Shown: positions 43,342 to 53,192 of the stretch, piece after piece
Layout of the letters: each line of letters begins with the position of its first letter
Numbering within the stretch: the stretch's first letter is position 1
Assembly: GCF_001570625.1 (NCBI RefSeq)
Contig: NZ_BBQT01000003.1
Span: 124,001-188,000, forward strand
DNA length: 64,000 bases
Direction of reading: 5' to 3'
Origin: Syntrophomonas wolfei subsp. methylbutyratica
GTDB taxonomy: Bacteria > Bacillota > Syntrophomonadia > Syntrophomonadales > Syntrophomonadaceae
Translations under genes and position numbers: made by a program
The notes under the pieces: model-generated
Database searches by the model: none
Told to the model about the DNA's origin: nothing
Seen by the model: the letters and a program-made list of their open reading frames with translations, nothing else

Positions 43342-44628
43342 ATGCGCAGGATAAATAGTGCTTCGAAACCATTAAAGGGAGAAGTATCAGTTGATGCGGA
43401 CAAGTCCATATCTCACCGGGCGGTGATTTTTTCCGCTCTGGCTCAGGGGAAGAGTGTTATTAAAAACTTCTTGCCGGCCAGCGATACCCTTTCATCCTGT
43501 TCCTGCCTTGGGCAATTAGGGATAAAGATTGCAGCCAGGGATTCCGAGATGCAGGTTTATGGGCGCGGCTTAACCGGCTTTAGCGAGCCGCATACAGTGC
43601 TGGATTGTGGTAATTCCGGCACTACCATGCGGCTAATGGCTGGTTTATTATCTGGACAGCTCTTTCTCTCGATTCTTAATGGAGATGAGTCTTTGAACCA
43701 GCGGCCAATGAAACGGATTATAGAACCTCTGGGCTTCATGGGAGCTAGAATTCAGGCGCGAGAAAACGGCAATTATCCCCCACTGGTAATTATAGGGAAC
43801 AGACTTTCCGGCCTGAGATACCAGCTTCCAGTGGCCAGTGCTCAAGTAAAGTCGGCCCTAATGCTGGCGGCTTTAAATGCTGATTCCGAAACCTTGCTGA
43901 GCGAACCGCAAAAATCACGGGATCATAGCGAGCGGATGCTTACAGCCATGGGAGCAGATATTGCTGTTAACGGCCTGGAAATAAGGCTGAAACCAGGCAA
44001 AGAACTTCAAGCTACGGAGTTCCTGGTTCCCGGAGATATTTCATCGGCGGCTTTTTTCATGGTGGCTGCTAGCATAATACCAGGCTCAGAATTACTCATT
44101 CGCCATGTGGGGGTAAACCCCAGCCGGGCAGGAATAATTGAGATTTTAAAGGAGATGGGAGCTCGAATCAAGCTGGAAAATGAGCGGATTATAAGCGGAG
44201 AACCCGTTGCCGATCTTATTGTTTCACATTCTCGATTGCAAGCGGTTAACCTTGATGCCGCCATTATACCTCGGCTTATAGATGAAATTCCTATCCTGGC
44301 TGTAGCTATGGCCCTGGCGGAGGGAGAGTCCACTGTCAAGGGGGCTGCGGAATTAAGGGTTAAGGAAACGGATCGTATTGCGGCCATTTCTAGTGAACTG
44401 GCCAAAATGGGTGTGGACATCAGGGAACAGCCGGATGGTTTTGTAATCAAGGGTAAACCGGATTCTCTGCAGGGGGCCCGGGTGAATAGCCAGGGGGATC
44501 ATCGTATAGCCATGAGCCTGGCGGTTGCGGCATTGGCGTCCAAGAGGGAAAGCGTGATTGAGGATTCAGAGGTGGTGAATATTTCCTTTCCCCGCTTTTG
44601 GGATTTGCTTAATACTGTAACTTCCTAA
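43342..44628 (+). CDS. aroA: 3-phosphoshikimate 1-carboxyvinyltransferase (EPSP synthase)
   Basis: 428 residues from ATG 43342 with GGGAGGATATA upstream (right at the end of the MITE-like element). Motifs: VDADKSISHRAVIFSAL, CGNSGTTMRLMAGLLSG, QVKSALMLAALNA, RLIDEIPILAVAMALAEG and GDHRIAMSLAVAAL. It transfers enolpyruvate from PEP to shikimate 3-phosphate. The glycine-rich LDCGNSGTTMRL is of the normal type. It belongs with aroF and tyrA; the inserted element probably broke one former operon. Confidence 0.95.
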   Translation: MRRINSASKPLKGEVSVDADKSISHRAVIFSALAQGKSVIKNFLPASDTLSSCSCLGQLGIKIAARDSEMQVYGRGLTGFSEPHTVLDCGNSGTTMRLMAGLLSGQLFLSILNGDESLNQRPMKRIIEPLGFMGARIQARENGNYPPLVIIGNRLSGLRYQLPVASAQVKSALMLAALNADSETLLSEPQKSRDHSERMLTAMGADIAVNGLEIRLKPGKELQATEFLVPGDISSAAFFMVAASIIPGSELLIRHVGVNPSRAGIIEILKEMGARIKLENERIISGEPVADLIVSHSRLQAVNLDAAIIPRLIDEIPILAVAMALAEGESTVKGAAELRVKETDRIAAISSELAKMGVDIREQPDGFVIKGKPDSLQGARVNSQGDHRIAMSLAVAALASKRESVIEDSEVVNISFPRFWDLLNTVTS

Positions 44629-44745
44629 AATAAGTGAACCCTCACTCCTTACTTTTCTTACTAGGGAAACACTTATTCATGCAAATATACTTCCCCTGCA
44701 CAGGGGCTTATGCTAGAATATAGGGTAAGATTTTTGGGTGGTTTG

Positions 44746-45405
44746 ATGATGAAGATTGCTATTGACGGACCGGCCGGTGCGGGAAAAAGTACTGTGGCCA
44801 AGACCTTGTCTCAATTAATGTCATATATATATATTGATACTGGAGCTATGTACCGGAGTCTTACCTGGAAAGCACTGCAAACGGGGACAAATCTTGATGA
44901 CGAAAAAGCCCTCTATGAGCTCGCCACCAATACCAATATCCATTTCCAAAAAGATGATTCTCAACAAAAGGTATTCTGTGATAGCTTTGATATAAGCGAG
45001 GAAATACGTTCACCTCAAGTTAGTTCGTATGTGTCCAAGCTGGCATCCTATCCCTTAATTAGGAAATTAATGGTACAACGACAGCAGGAAATGGCCTGTA
45101 ACCATTCAGTAGTAATGGATGGAAGGGATATCGGGGAGTGTGTATTACCGGATGCTGATTATAAGTTTTTTTTAACGGCCAGTATTGCGGAAAGGGCCCG
45201 CCGTCGTTTAGAAGAAATGAAATCTCAAGGTTACGAACAGCAACTCGAAGCAATAATAGATGGGATTAGAAAACGGGATGATGACGATGCCCGGCGGGAA
45301 GTTGGGGCTCTTAAAGTATTACCGGATTCTATTGTAATAGATACCAGTAATATGACAATTGAACAAGTTATAGAGAAGATTCTATCCATTATCCGGGAGG
45401 ATTAG
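44746..45405 (+). CDS. cmk: Cytidylate kinase
   Basis: About 219 residues from ATG 44746 or 44749, with GGGTGG upstream. P-loop IAIDGPAGAGKSTVAKTL, nucleotide-binding YIDTGAMYRSLTWKAL, VVMDGRDIGECVLPDADYKF and lid RRRLEEMKSQGYEQQ. It phosphorylates CMP and dCMP. plsC begins one base after its stop region, as is common in Clostridia (cmk-plsC-ispH-rpsA). Confidence 0.95.
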   Translation: MMKIAIDGPAGAGKSTVAKTLSQLMSYIYIDTGAMYRSLTWKALQTGTNLDDEKALYELATNTNIHFQKDDSQQKVFCDSFDISEEIRSPQVSSYVSKLASYPLIRKLMVQRQQEMACNHSVVMDGRDIGECVLPDADYKFFLTASIAERARRRLEEMKSQGYEQQLEAIIDGIRKRDDDDARREVGALKVLPDSIVIDTSNMTIEQVIEKILSIIRED

Positions 45406-45406
45406 G

Positions 45407-46000
45407 ATGCTATATTCGTTTCTCAGGGCTATTTTTCGGGTTCTTTTTTTTCTATTCGGTTTGAAATCAGAAGGATTACACAATATAGCGGAAAAAGGTC
45501 CTTTAATACTGGCGGCCAACCATGTTAGTTACTGGGATGCTATAGTGGTAGCCACCGCAATAAAACGGCCGATAAATTTTATGGGCAAAGCTGAATTATT
45601 TGATTATCCTTTGCTGGGATATTTTATAAAAAGACTAAATGCATTTCCCGTCAGAAGAGGCACCGCTGACAGAAATGCTATAAAAAAGGCCCTTTTGCTT
45701 TTGGAAGAGGGAAAAATCCTGGGTATATTCCCTGAAGGGATGAGAAACTTAAAGGGGGAAGACTTGAAGGCCCAGGCGGGAGTAGCTATGATAGCCCTTA
45801 AATCCGGAGTTCCAGTAGTACCTGTAGCCTGTATAGGCACTAATAGGATTCTGCCCCTGGGATGGTTTCGCCCTCTAGTGGTTAGGTTAGGCGATCCTAT
45901 TGGCCTTGAAGAGTATCAGGGGCAAAAAGTTAATTCAGCAGCTTTGGAAAAGCTAAGTGGTGAGATTATGACTAAAATAAATCTTCTTTTAGAAAAATAA
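45407..46000 (+). CDS. plsC: 1-acyl-sn-glycerol-3-phosphate acyltransferase
   Basis: 197 residues. Acyltransferase blocks: [12 protein letters not shown] (HxxxxD), [20 protein letters not shown] and [14 protein letters not shown]. An N-terminal hydrophobic segment ([15 protein letters not shown]) ties it to the membrane. It makes phosphatidic acid from lysophosphatidic acid. AGGA lies just before the ATG, and it is translationally linked to cmk. Confidence 0.93.
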   Translation: MLYSFLRAIFRVLFFLFGLKSEGLHNIAEKGPLILAANHVSYWDAIVVATAIKRPINFMGKAELFDYPLLGYFIKRLNAFPVRRGTADRNAIKKALLLLEEGKILGIFPEGMRNLKGEDLKAQAGVAMIALKSGVPVVPVACIGTNRILPLGWFRPLVVRLGDPIGLEEYQGQKVNSAALEKLSGEIMTKINLLLEK

Positions 46001-46056
46001 AGAAGGATTTAGCTATATTATTACTGAATAGTAATAATGTCTGTGAGGGAAATAAA

Positions 46057-48138
46057 TTGTATGTACTACTTGCTCGAAATGCAGGATTTTGTGCGGGGGT
46101 AAGAAAAGCAGTAAAAATTGCGGAGGAAGCTGCAAGAGAACCTGGTAAGTGGTTTAGCTTAGGACCGCTGGTTCATAATGACGAAGTAGTAAATTACTTC
46201 CGCCAAAAAGGCATTGAGACGGTGGATACACTGGAAAGAATTGGGGAACAACCGACCGGGATAATAATCCGCTCCCACGGAACTTCCCCTGAATTGATAA
46301 AACAAGCCTGGGAACTCGGCTTGGAGGTTAGGGATGCTACCTGTGTTCTGGTAAAAAAGATTCATGAAATAGTAACCCGGTTAAGAGGTGAAGATTATGA
46401 TATAGTTGTTTTTGGGGACGCCAAGCACCCTGAAGTCAAAGGAATATTGGGGTGGTGTGGCCAGAGAGCTAGTGTAGTGGCCAGTGCTGATGAAGTCGGT
46501 GATTTGCCTGTTATGCAAAAAGTAGCACTGCTTTCCCAAACCACCAAGGATGAAAAGGAATTTCAAAAGGTAGCGGGAGCTTTAAGTAATAAATGCCGGG
46601 AACTAAAGGTTTTCAATACTATATGCTCAGCCACCAGGAGCCGACAGGAAGCGGCCAGAGAATTATGCCGGAAAGTAGATTTAATGCTGGTAATCGGCGA
46701 CCTAAAGAGTTCAAACACCCGCACTCTAAGTAAGGAGTGTCAAAACACCGGAGTCAGGACTTTTCAAATACAAAAGGCTTCTGAAATCAAACCGGAATGG
46801 TTGGATGGGGTATCAAAGATCGGAATTACCGCAGGAGCTTCGACTCCGGACTGGATAATTAAGGAGGTATTGGATAGGATGACGTTGTATGAGGAAGAAA
46901 AGATGCTTGATGAGAAGCAGGAAACAAGCATGGAGACTATGCAGGAAACAAGCGTGGAGACTATGCAGGAAACAAGCCTGGAGTCTCTGGAGCCTGAAGT
47001 CAAGGAAGAAACGCCCGCCAATGAAGAGTCATTTGCCAAGCTGGAAGCCGAAATGGCCGATTTTACTACTCCCAATAAAGGAGATGTAATAAAGGGCAAG
47101 GTAATTCAGGTGCTGGATGATGAAGTAATGGTGGATGTGGGTGGCAAATCTGAAGGAATTATCCCCCTTCGGGAGATGTCCTTGCAAGATATAGATTCCG
47201 CCAAGGAACTGGTTGAAGTTGGTGACGAGATAGAAGTAATGGTATTAAAATGGGATGATGATGGTACCATTCTGCTTTCCAAAAAGAAAGTTGATGCCAA
47301 AATACTTCTGGATGAGTTAGAGGAAAGCTTTAAAGAAGGAAAAGTAATTACAGGTACGGTTACAGGAAGCGTTAAAGGTGGTTTATTGGTTGATGTTGGA
47401 ATCGTAGCCTTTTTACCCGCTTCTCATGTTGAAGATGGCTATGTTAAAAATTTGGATGAATACATTAACCGGGAACTGTCTTTTAAAATAATTGAATTCA
47501 ATCGTAACAAGAGAAGAGGTTCGCAGGTAGTGCTTTCCCGTAAAGAACTGGTAGCTGAAGAAAAAGCCAAACAGAAAAAACAGTTCTGGGAGGAGATCGA
47601 AGAAGGACAGGTTCGCAAAGGCAGGATAAAACGGCTGGTAGATTACGGTGCTTTTATTGACCTGGGTGGTTATGAGGGCCTATTACATGTTTCCGAGATT
47701 GCACATACCAGAATTGATCAACCTTCCGATGTTTTACAGGAAGGAGAAGAAATAGATGTTTACATCCTGGCTCTGGATAGAGAGAAGGAGAGAGTATCCC
47801 TGAGCCGCAAGAAATTACTTAAGAGCCCCTGGGAGATAGTGATGGAAAAATTCCAGGAAGGGGATATTATTGAAGGTACAGTAGTACGGATTGCTCCATT
47901 CGGAGCTTTTGTTGAAATCGAAGCCGGGGTTGATGGTCTGGTTCACATCTCCCAACTGGCCAACCATCGTGTGGAGAAACCTGAAGATGTGGTTCAAGTT
48001 AATGAGAAGATTAAAATAAAAATACTTAGCATTGACCCCGAAGAAAAGAGAATAGGACTTTCCCTGAAGGAAGCCCTGAATGAGATGGAAAATCAGGAAG
48101 TACAAAATTATATGGAAAAACAAGAAGAGAACGAATAA
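46057..48138 (+). CDS. ispH: IspH (HMB-PP reductase) fused to a four-domain ribosomal protein S1
   Basis: 693 residues from TTG 46057. IspH part (1-285) has the three [4Fe-4S] cysteines: C12 in AGFCAGV, C96 in RDATCVL and C190 in [14 protein letters not shown]. It makes IPP and DMAPP. An acidic linker follows (about 286-335) with three 8-residue repeats ([24 protein letters not shown]). Four S1 domains then occupy about 341-410, 427-500, 513-585 and 600-670, each with GAFI/GGLL-type strands. This fusion is known in Clostridia; why translation and isoprenoid synthesis are joined is not understood. Confidence 0.95.
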   Translation: MYVLLARNAGFCAGVRKAVKIAEEAAREPGKWFSLGPLVHNDEVVNYFRQKGIETVDTLERIGEQPTGIIIRSHGTSPELIKQAWELGLEVRDATCVLVKKIHEIVTRLRGEDYDIVVFGDAKHPEVKGILGWCGQRASVVASADEVGDLPVMQKVALLSQTTKDEKEFQKVAGALSNKCRELKVFNTICSATRSRQEAARELCRKVDLMLVIGDLKSSNTRTLSKECQNTGVRTFQIQKASEIKPEWLDGVSKIGITAGASTPDWIIKEVLDRMTLYEEEKMLDEKQETSMETMQETSVETMQETSLESLEPEVKEETPANEESFAKLEAEMADFTTPNKGDVIKGKVIQVLDDEVMVDVGGKSEGIIPLREMSLQDIDSAKELVEVGDEIEVMVLKWDDDGTILLSKKKVDAKILLDELEESFKEGKVITGTVTGSVKGGLLVDVGIVAFLPASHVEDGYVKNLDEYINRELSFKIIEFNRNKRRGSQVVLSRKELVAEEKAKQKKQFWEEIEEGQVRKGRIKRLVDYGAFIDLGGYEGLLHVSEIAHTRIDQPSDVLQEGEEIDVYILALDREKERVSLSRKKLLKSPWEIVMEKFQEGDIIEGTVVRIAPFGAFVEIEAGVDGLVHISQLANHRVEKPEDVVQVNEKIKIKILSIDPEEKRIGLSLKEALNEMENQEVQNYMEKQEENE
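46918..46989 (+). repeat. Three 24-bp tandem repeats in the IspH-S1 linker
   Basis: Units start at 46918, 46942 and 46966, each CAGGAAACAAGC(A/G/C)TGGAG and ACTATG (CTCTG-type in the last). They stay in frame and add eight residues each, so linker length can change by slippage without breaking the protein. Confidence 0.9.
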
Positions 48139-48159
48139 GTATTTTAGGAGTGAAAAGAA

Positions 48160-48384
48160 ATGCCAATTTTTGACTTTGAATGTCAAGATTGTGGTAAATC
48201 TTTTGACAAGATGCTTTCCTACATTGACAAAGATAAGGTTCGTTGCCCGGAATGCGACTCCTCCAATATAAAACAGCTACTTTCTTCTTTTAATACCACA
48301 CGGGGGGGTACGAAGGCGAATAAGCTGCCAAGCCCCGATAGCTGTGGAGGATGCAGTAACAGTGGGTGTCCAATGAGGTTTTAG
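48160..48384 (+). CDS. FmdB-type zinc-ribbon protein
   Basis: 74 residues. MPIFDFECQDCGKSFDKML and VRCPECDSSNIKQLLSSF are the two CxxC knuckles of the FmdB/CxxC_CXXC_SSSS family, which is thought to be regulatory. The tail carries another Cys-rich stretch (CGGCSNSGCP). AGGAGTG precedes the ATG. The terminator at 48383 starts inside its stop codon, so the ispH unit ends here. Confidence 0.88.
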   Translation: MPIFDFECQDCGKSFDKMLSYIDKDKVRCPECDSSNIKQLLSSFNTTRGGTKANKLPSPDSCGGCSNSGCPMRF

Positions 48385-48408
48385 GCTGCCGCTGGCAGCC
48401 TTTCTTAT
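48383..48408 (+). terminator. Rho-independent terminator after fmdB
   Basis: Stem AGGCTGCC / GGCAGCCT with loop GCT, followed by TTCTTATTT. It begins within the stop codon of the FmdB-type gene. Confidence 0.8.
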
Positions 48409-48450
48409 TTCTAGAGCTGCTTTTTGTTCCCTTTTATAGAGGATAATAAT

Positions 48451-49080
48451 ATGAAATCAAGCGGTATTATTTTGGCCGGAGGCAAGAGTTCGCGTATGAA
48501 ATTTAACAAGGCTTTTGCCCGAATAACTTCGCAAACGGCCATTGAAATTATAATTAATAAGTTTCAGGCTTTTTTTAGTGAAACCATTATAATTAGCAAT
48601 AACCCGGAGGAGTATCTGTACCTGGGCCTGCCAGTATTTACCGATGTCTATCCCCGACAGGGACCGGTAAGTGGTATTCATTCAGCATTGTATCATGCCA
48701 GTAATGAAACCATATTTTTGTTGGGATGTGATATGCCTTTTATTGAAATGCAGGTGGTTGAATATATGTTGCAAAAGCTGGGGGAATATGACAGCGTCGT
48801 TCCGTGCATTGACTCCCAAATACAACCAACATCGGCTGTCTACCATCGCAAATGCTTGCCCCTGTTTACCTCTTGCCTGGAAAATCAAAGGCTGAAGTTA
48901 ACCCGTATCTTTTATGAAGAAATTAATGCTCTGCTTATTCAGGAGAAGGAAATAGTACAGTTCGGCAACCCCCGCGAGATATTTTTCAATGTTAATGACC
49001 CCGGGGCGCTTAATATAGCCCGGGAAATGGCAGGGAGGCTGATTCCATTAGAAAGCAGCGAAAATCAGAACACCTGGTAA
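48451..49080 (+). CDS. mobA: Molybdenum cofactor guanylyltransferase
   Basis: 209 residues from ATG 48451 with AGAGGATAA upstream (a TTG at 48424 is less good). The nucleotide site is SSGIILAGGKSSRMKFNKAF, followed by YPRQGPVSGIHSAL and FLLGCDMPFIEMQVVEYML. It attaches GMP to molybdopterin to form the guanine dinucleotide cofactor used by formate dehydrogenases and related enzymes. Its 3' end overlaps the likely true start of fni by 34 bp. Confidence 0.88.
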   Translation: MKSSGIILAGGKSSRMKFNKAFARITSQTAIEIIINKFQAFFSETIIISNNPEEYLYLGLPVFTDVYPRQGPVSGIHSALYHASNETIFLLGCDMPFIEMQVVEYMLQKLGEYDSVVPCIDSQIQPTSAVYHRKCLPLFTSCLENQRLKLTRIFYEEINALLIQEKEIVQFGNPREIFFNVNDPGALNIAREMAGRLIPLESSENQNTW

Positions 49081-50090
49081 TAGCCAATAGACTAAGCGAT
49101 GGCCCGGTTAGCCCCGGATTTGAGGACATAAGATTAATAAATAATTCGCTACCGGAATTGAGCCTGGACGAAATCGACCTGAGTCTTAATTTCCTGGGTA
49201 AAGAACTGCAATATCCTCTCATGGTAAATGCTCTTACCGGTGGGACCAATCAGTCTTTGGCCATTAATCGGGCCCTGGCGCGGATGGCTCTCAAATACAG
49301 TCTGCCTATGGCTGTTGGTTCACAGAGTATTGCCCTGGAATCTCCGGAAGCTGGTCCATCTTTTAGCATAGTTCGAGATATTAATCCTAATGGGATAATA
49401 CTGGCAAATATGAACGCAGCTACCAGGGTAGAAGAAGCTCTGGAAGCTGTTAGGATGATATCCGCTGATGCACTGCAGTTGCACTTTAATGTAGTACAGG
49501 AGCTGGCTATGGCCGAAGGAGACCGCAATTTCAAGGGCATAGTGGATAATGTTCGTCAGATTGTTCATGAATGTCCGGTGCCGGTTATTGCCAAGGAAGT
49601 TGGTTTTGGTTTTAGCCGGGAAGCAGCCCAGTGTCTATGGGAAGCCGGAATCGAAATCTTTGATTGTGGTGGGCAGGGAGGCACGAACTTCATTGTTATT
49701 GAAGACCAGAGAGGAGGAAATTTTGCCGGTGAATTGGATACCTGGGGTATTCCCACCGCCATAAGCCTAATGGAGATATTGCAGCTGCCCGTTAAGCAGG
49801 TAATAGCTTCCGGCGGAATCCGAAGCGCTCTTGATGCGACCAAGGCATTAGCATTGGGGGCGGATTTGGTGGGGATGGCTGCTCCCTTGCTTAAAGCTTT
49901 TGTTTCTGGTGGTTTGGAAGCCCTGGATCAAAGCCTGAGTGGATTTTTCTTCCGGCTAAAATCGGTCTTTCTCATGTGTGGCGCCCGGAATCTGCAAGAA
50001 ATACGCCGGAAACCTCTGATAATTCTGGGAGAAACGGCTGAATACCTGCGATTGCGGGGAATTGATCCCAGCTGCTGGGCCAGGCGTTGA
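49047..50090 (+). CDS. fni: Type 2 isopentenyl-diphosphate delta-isomerase, likely ATT start
   Basis: 347 residues if started at ATT 49047. The frame upstream of the first usual start (TTG 49158) encodes IRKQRKSEHLVIANRLSDGP, then VSPGFEDIRLINNSLPELSL. These are conserved Fni residues, including the RK-x-x-H that binds the substrate. The in-frame stop is at 49011 and no ATG, GTG or TTG lies between. AGGGAGG (49032-49038) sits eight bases before ATT. The FMN barrel follows: NALTGGTNQSLAINRALARM, LHFNVVQELAMAEGDRNF, DCGGQGGTNFIVIE. The enzyme interconverts IPP and DMAPP with FMN, matching the ispH gene upstream. Confidence 0.85.
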   Translation: MRKQRKSEHLVIANRLSDGPVSPGFEDIRLINNSLPELSLDEIDLSLNFLGKELQYPLMVNALTGGTNQSLAINRALARMALKYSLPMAVGSQSIALESPEAGPSFSIVRDINPNGIILANMNAATRVEEALEAVRMISADALQLHFNVVQELAMAEGDRNFKGIVDNVRQIVHECPVPVIAKEVGFGFSREAAQCLWEAGIEIFDCGGQGGTNFIVIEDQRGGNFAGELDTWGIPTAISLMEILQLPVKQVIASGGIRSALDATKALALGADLVGMAAPLLKAFVSGGLEALDQSLSGFFFRLKSVFLMCGARNLQEIRRKPLIILGETAEYLRLRGIDPSCWARR

Positions 50091-50281
50091 GCCGGCTCCA
50101 ATAAAAATTATCCCGCTTTTATACCAAGGATAAATCCCTTCTATTTATCCCTATTCACACCATAACTCTACTTCTTTCTTTATGTAGAAAGCACATATAT
50201 TTCAGCATATCATCCACATAATCCAAAACAGAAAGGGAAAGCTAATTAGAGCAAATTTTCTTTTAAGAAAGGGTGGAACTA

Positions 50282-51031
50282 ATGGCAAATTTCCCTTTAG
50301 GGCTGATTGCTCTGGTGGTGGTATCCATATTAATTTATTTTGGGGTAGCGCACCGGGTTCTGGATCGTTTGCGCTTAAGTGATAGAGCAGCACTGGGGCT
50401 TATAGCCCTGATCATTGTAGGCAGCTTTATTGATATTCCCCTGAGTACCAGAGTAACAATAAATTTGGGTGGAATCATTGCAGTTGGCCTGGCCCTTTAT
50501 GTAATTATCGGGGCGGGAACTGCCTTTGAAAAAATGAGAGCTGTTTTGGCAGCGGTGGTTACCGCCCTGGCTCTATTTTTGGCAGCCCGTTTCCTGGGAG
50601 CGGAACCGGAAAAAATATTCATTGACCCTATTTATATTTATCCCCTGGTGGCAGGAGTCGTGGGTTATCTGGCCGGGCGCTCCCGGCGAGGTGCCTTTTT
50701 TGCCGCCGTCATGGGGGTATTGGCTCTGGATGTAGGACAATATCTTTATTTGACCCGTAGTGGAATTCGTGGAGTAGTACATGTCGGTGGAGCCGGTGCT
50801 TTTGATTCACTGATTCTGGCAGGAATTATTGCTGTTCTCCTGGCCGAATTAATTGGGGAAACCCTGGAAAGGGTTCAAGGTGGGCCCGAAACGGAAGACA
50901 GGCCGCAAGAACTGGTAAAGAACTTGCAGGAACCTGAAGCAGCCCATAAACCTCTTCCCACTGAAGATTATGAGAAAAACGGAAAAAATGAGAAAAGTAG
51001 TGGTGAGAACGGAGGTGCTGAAGATGCTTAA
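50282..51031 (+). CDS. DUF1614 membrane protein
   Basis: 249 residues from ATG 50282 with GGGTGG upstream. About six membrane helices, with IVGSFIDIPLSTRVTINLGG, YIYPLVAGVVGYLAGRSRRG and VHVGGAGAFDSLILAGIIAVL of the DUF1614 type. The tail is long and charged (PETEDRPQELVKNLQEPEA). Its stop overlaps the spoIIP start by eight bases. Function unknown; presence before spoIIP hints at a sporulation-linked or envelope role. Confidence 0.8.
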   Translation: MANFPLGLIALVVVSILIYFGVAHRVLDRLRLSDRAALGLIALIIVGSFIDIPLSTRVTINLGGIIAVGLALYVIIGAGTAFEKMRAVLAAVVTALALFLAARFLGAEPEKIFIDPIYIYPLVAGVVGYLAGRSRRGAFFAAVMGVLALDVGQYLYLTRSGIRGVVHVGGAGAFDSLILAGIIAVLLAELIGETLERVQGGPETEDRPQELVKNLQEPEAAHKPLPTEDYEKNGKNEKSSGENGGAEDA

Positions 51032-52079
51032 ACGCATGCTGATTCTTTTTTTAATGGTCCTAATAGGCAGCTGCGTTGGAGGAGGTACTTTCCTGGCTGC
51101 TTATGAGGAACAGCCATTGGATAAGTGTTTTACTTTGTTGGATGAAAACAACAATGTAATTCATCAGACGGGAAGTAAAGTATATACCGGTGATGAATAC
51201 ATCAGTGCCAGTAATGGCAGATATAAGGTGGTGGAAATAATAGGCAACACTGCGCGATGTAAATATCAGGGAGATGAAAAAATGCCGGTATTGAGCTATG
51301 ACAAGAAGAGCAATGCCTGGAATTTTAACAGAAAAGAACAGCCGGTAGTTGCCGGAAAACGGCCTGCGATAGCAGTTTATCATACTCATAGCGATGAATC
51401 CTATGTTCCCAGCGATGGTAAAGAAAGCATTGAAGGAAATGGTGGTATCTATGATGTAGGTCAGGTTATGGTGAATAAATTACAAAAACTAGGATTTGAA
51501 GTGCAATATAACAAAAACAATCATAATCCTCACGATATCAATGCCTACAATCGTTCACGAAGAACTGCCGCCAGCCTGTTGAAAAAATCCCCTGATACAA
51601 TAATAGATGTCCACCGGGATGCGGTCCCGGCCACGCAATACCAGGCTCAAGTTAAAGGGAAGGATGTAACCAAAGTTAAACTGGTGGTAGGACGAAGCAA
51701 TCCCAACATGAAGAGCAATTTGGAATATGCTAAAAAAATCAAGTCCGTAATGGACAAAAAAACACCCGGTCTTTCCAACGGAATCTTCATTGGCAAAGGT
51801 GATTACAACCAGGATCTGAGCCCGCGTGCCATGCTGGTTGAAGTCGGAGCTCATACCAACAAAAAAGAAGATGCAGAAAAAGGTATCAGCCTTTTTGCAG
51901 AAGCCCTTCCTACAGTTTTAGGTTATTCCAATAATCCTGTCAACCAAGCCCCGGTAGCCAAAAAACCGCTGTCCGGCAACGAAAACCAGGCAGCGGGCAC
52001 AACTATATTGATGATAGTAATTGTAGTGGCTGCTGCTGTCGGTGGTTACTATCTATTAAACCGGGGTACCAATAAGTAA
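51024..52079 (+). CDS. spoIIP: Stage II sporulation protein P
   Basis: 351 residues from ATG 51024 with GGAGGTGCTG upstream. A signal/anchor (MLILFLMVLIGSCVGGGTFL) is followed by the SpoIIP amidase/endopeptidase domain: AIAVYHTHSDESYVPSDGKE, IIDVHRDAVPATQYQAQ, AMLVEVGAHTNKKEDAEKG, giving the zinc His/Glu set. A C-terminal hydrophobic tail (TILMIVIVVAAAVGGYYLL) is also present. It degrades septal peptidoglycan during engulfment and shows the organism can sporulate or descends from spore formers. Confidence 0.93.
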   Translation: MLKRMLILFLMVLIGSCVGGGTFLAAYEEQPLDKCFTLLDENNNVIHQTGSKVYTGDEYISASNGRYKVVEIIGNTARCKYQGDEKMPVLSYDKKSNAWNFNRKEQPVVAGKRPAIAVYHTHSDESYVPSDGKESIEGNGGIYDVGQVMVNKLQKLGFEVQYNKNNHNPHDINAYNRSRRTAASLLKKSPDTIIDVHRDAVPATQYQAQVKGKDVTKVKLVVGRSNPNMKSNLEYAKKIKSVMDKKTPGLSNGIFIGKGDYNQDLSPRAMLVEVGAHTNKKEDAEKGISLFAEALPTVLGYSNNPVNQAPVAKKPLSGNENQAAGTTILMIVIVVAAAVGGYYLLNRGTNK

Positions 52080-52970
52080 ATGGAAAGATATCTTGTTGCC
52101 ATTGTGGTAGGGATAGCAGCGGGTTTTCTGGACAGGTTGATTATGCTGCGCAGTGATTATCGCTTCTATCCCACCTATCCCCATGGTTATTTGACCCACC
52201 TGGCTTTGGGTTTTATCGCTGCCGGTCTTGGAGCCGTTGCCATACCAGCCATTGCCAAGCCCGATTATGTTGCGGTAACCTTTCTGGCCCTGGCTGCCCA
52301 GCAATTTAGGGAGATACGCAGTATGGAGCGCGAAACCTTAAGCAAACTGGAAGAGAGTAAATTAATTCCCCGAGGGCCGGATTACATTGAAGGGATTGCT
52401 CGGGTCTTTGAAGCCCGCAATTACCTGGTGATATTAACGGCTATGGCAAGCAGTGCTGTAGCCTATTGGTGGCGATGGGAATATGCCGTAATAGCTGCTC
52501 TCCTGTGCATAGTGTTTTCCACTAAACTGATGGGTGGTTCTTATATAGGTGAAATTGCCCAGGTGGAAAAAGGGGAAATAATTTTTGACGGCTCCATTCT
52601 CAAGGTAAACGATGTCATTATTATGAATGTTGGATTGACTGAAACCCGTAAAAAAATAATGCGAGAAGGTATGGGAATTATAATTAAACCGCGCGATGAT
52701 AATGCACGGCTGACCCTGGATGCACCGGGACAGCGAATGGCTATAATCCATGATGTAGTATCCATATTAGGTAGCAAGGTGGATGTATCTGAAACGGAGT
52801 TGCGGCCCCTGGCTAGAAAGCAAGCAGATAAAGGTTATCTGGCTTTGTTTTTGGTGGCTAATGAACCGGATCAGGAATATTTTATGGAAATAGTCAAAAG
52901 GGTACCGGTTATTGAATCAACCCGGGGTACTGCTCTTAAAAGCTTTTTCGGGAGAAAGGCGGCAGATTAG
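52080..52970 (+). CDS. YIEGIA-family membrane protein
   Basis: 296 residues. The family name motif is visible in PDYIEGIARVFEARNYLVIL. Several membrane helices lie in the first half (VAIVVGIAAGFLDRLIML, LGFIAAGLGAVAIPAIA, AVIAALLCIVFST) and a soluble domain in the second. It starts one base after the spoIIP stop and its own stop TAG overlaps the GTG of the next gene. The pair is known from Clostridia, probably as a sporulation-linked membrane complex; the detail is unknown. Confidence 0.85.
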   Translation: MERYLVAIVVGIAAGFLDRLIMLRSDYRFYPTYPHGYLTHLALGFIAAGLGAVAIPAIAKPDYVAVTFLALAAQQFREIRSMERETLSKLEESKLIPRGPDYIEGIARVFEARNYLVILTAMASSAVAYWWRWEYAVIAALLCIVFSTKLMGGSYIGEIAQVEKGEIIFDGSILKVNDVIIMNVGLTETRKKIMREGMGIIIKPRDDNARLTLDAPGQRMAIIHDVVSILGSKVDVSETELRPLARKQADKGYLALFLVANEPDQEYFMEIVKRVPVIESTRGTALKSFFGRKAAD

Positions 52971-53164
52971 TGAATAAAGGTTTTAAGGGCGGCATATTAG
53001 CCATAGTAACCATGGACAAGGATAAAGTAACTGGTGGTGGTTGTCCGGTATTTCTGGCAGTTGACCAGAAAGAACAAGAAAAGCTTGGCCTTTTCCTGGC
53101 GCGTATATTGGATGGCATAGTTCATGATCTGGAAAATGGAGTTTATTTTATTTGCCGGCATTGA
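52970..53164 (+). CDS. Capping complex subunit for YIEGIA
   Basis: 64 residues from GTG 52970. GGILAIVTMDKDKVTGGGCP, VFLAVDQKEQEKLGLFLARI and LDGIVHDLENGVYFICRH fit the small partner protein always found next to YIEGIA genes. Overlap with the YIEGIA stop makes coupling certain. A MITE-like element lies just downstream (53193). Confidence 0.82.
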   Translation: MNKGFKGGILAIVTMDKDKVTGGGCPVFLAVDQKEQEKLGLFLARILDGIVHDLENGVYFICRH

Positions 53165-53192
53165 GTTGCTGAAGAAGTTCTTAGTTAACTTT

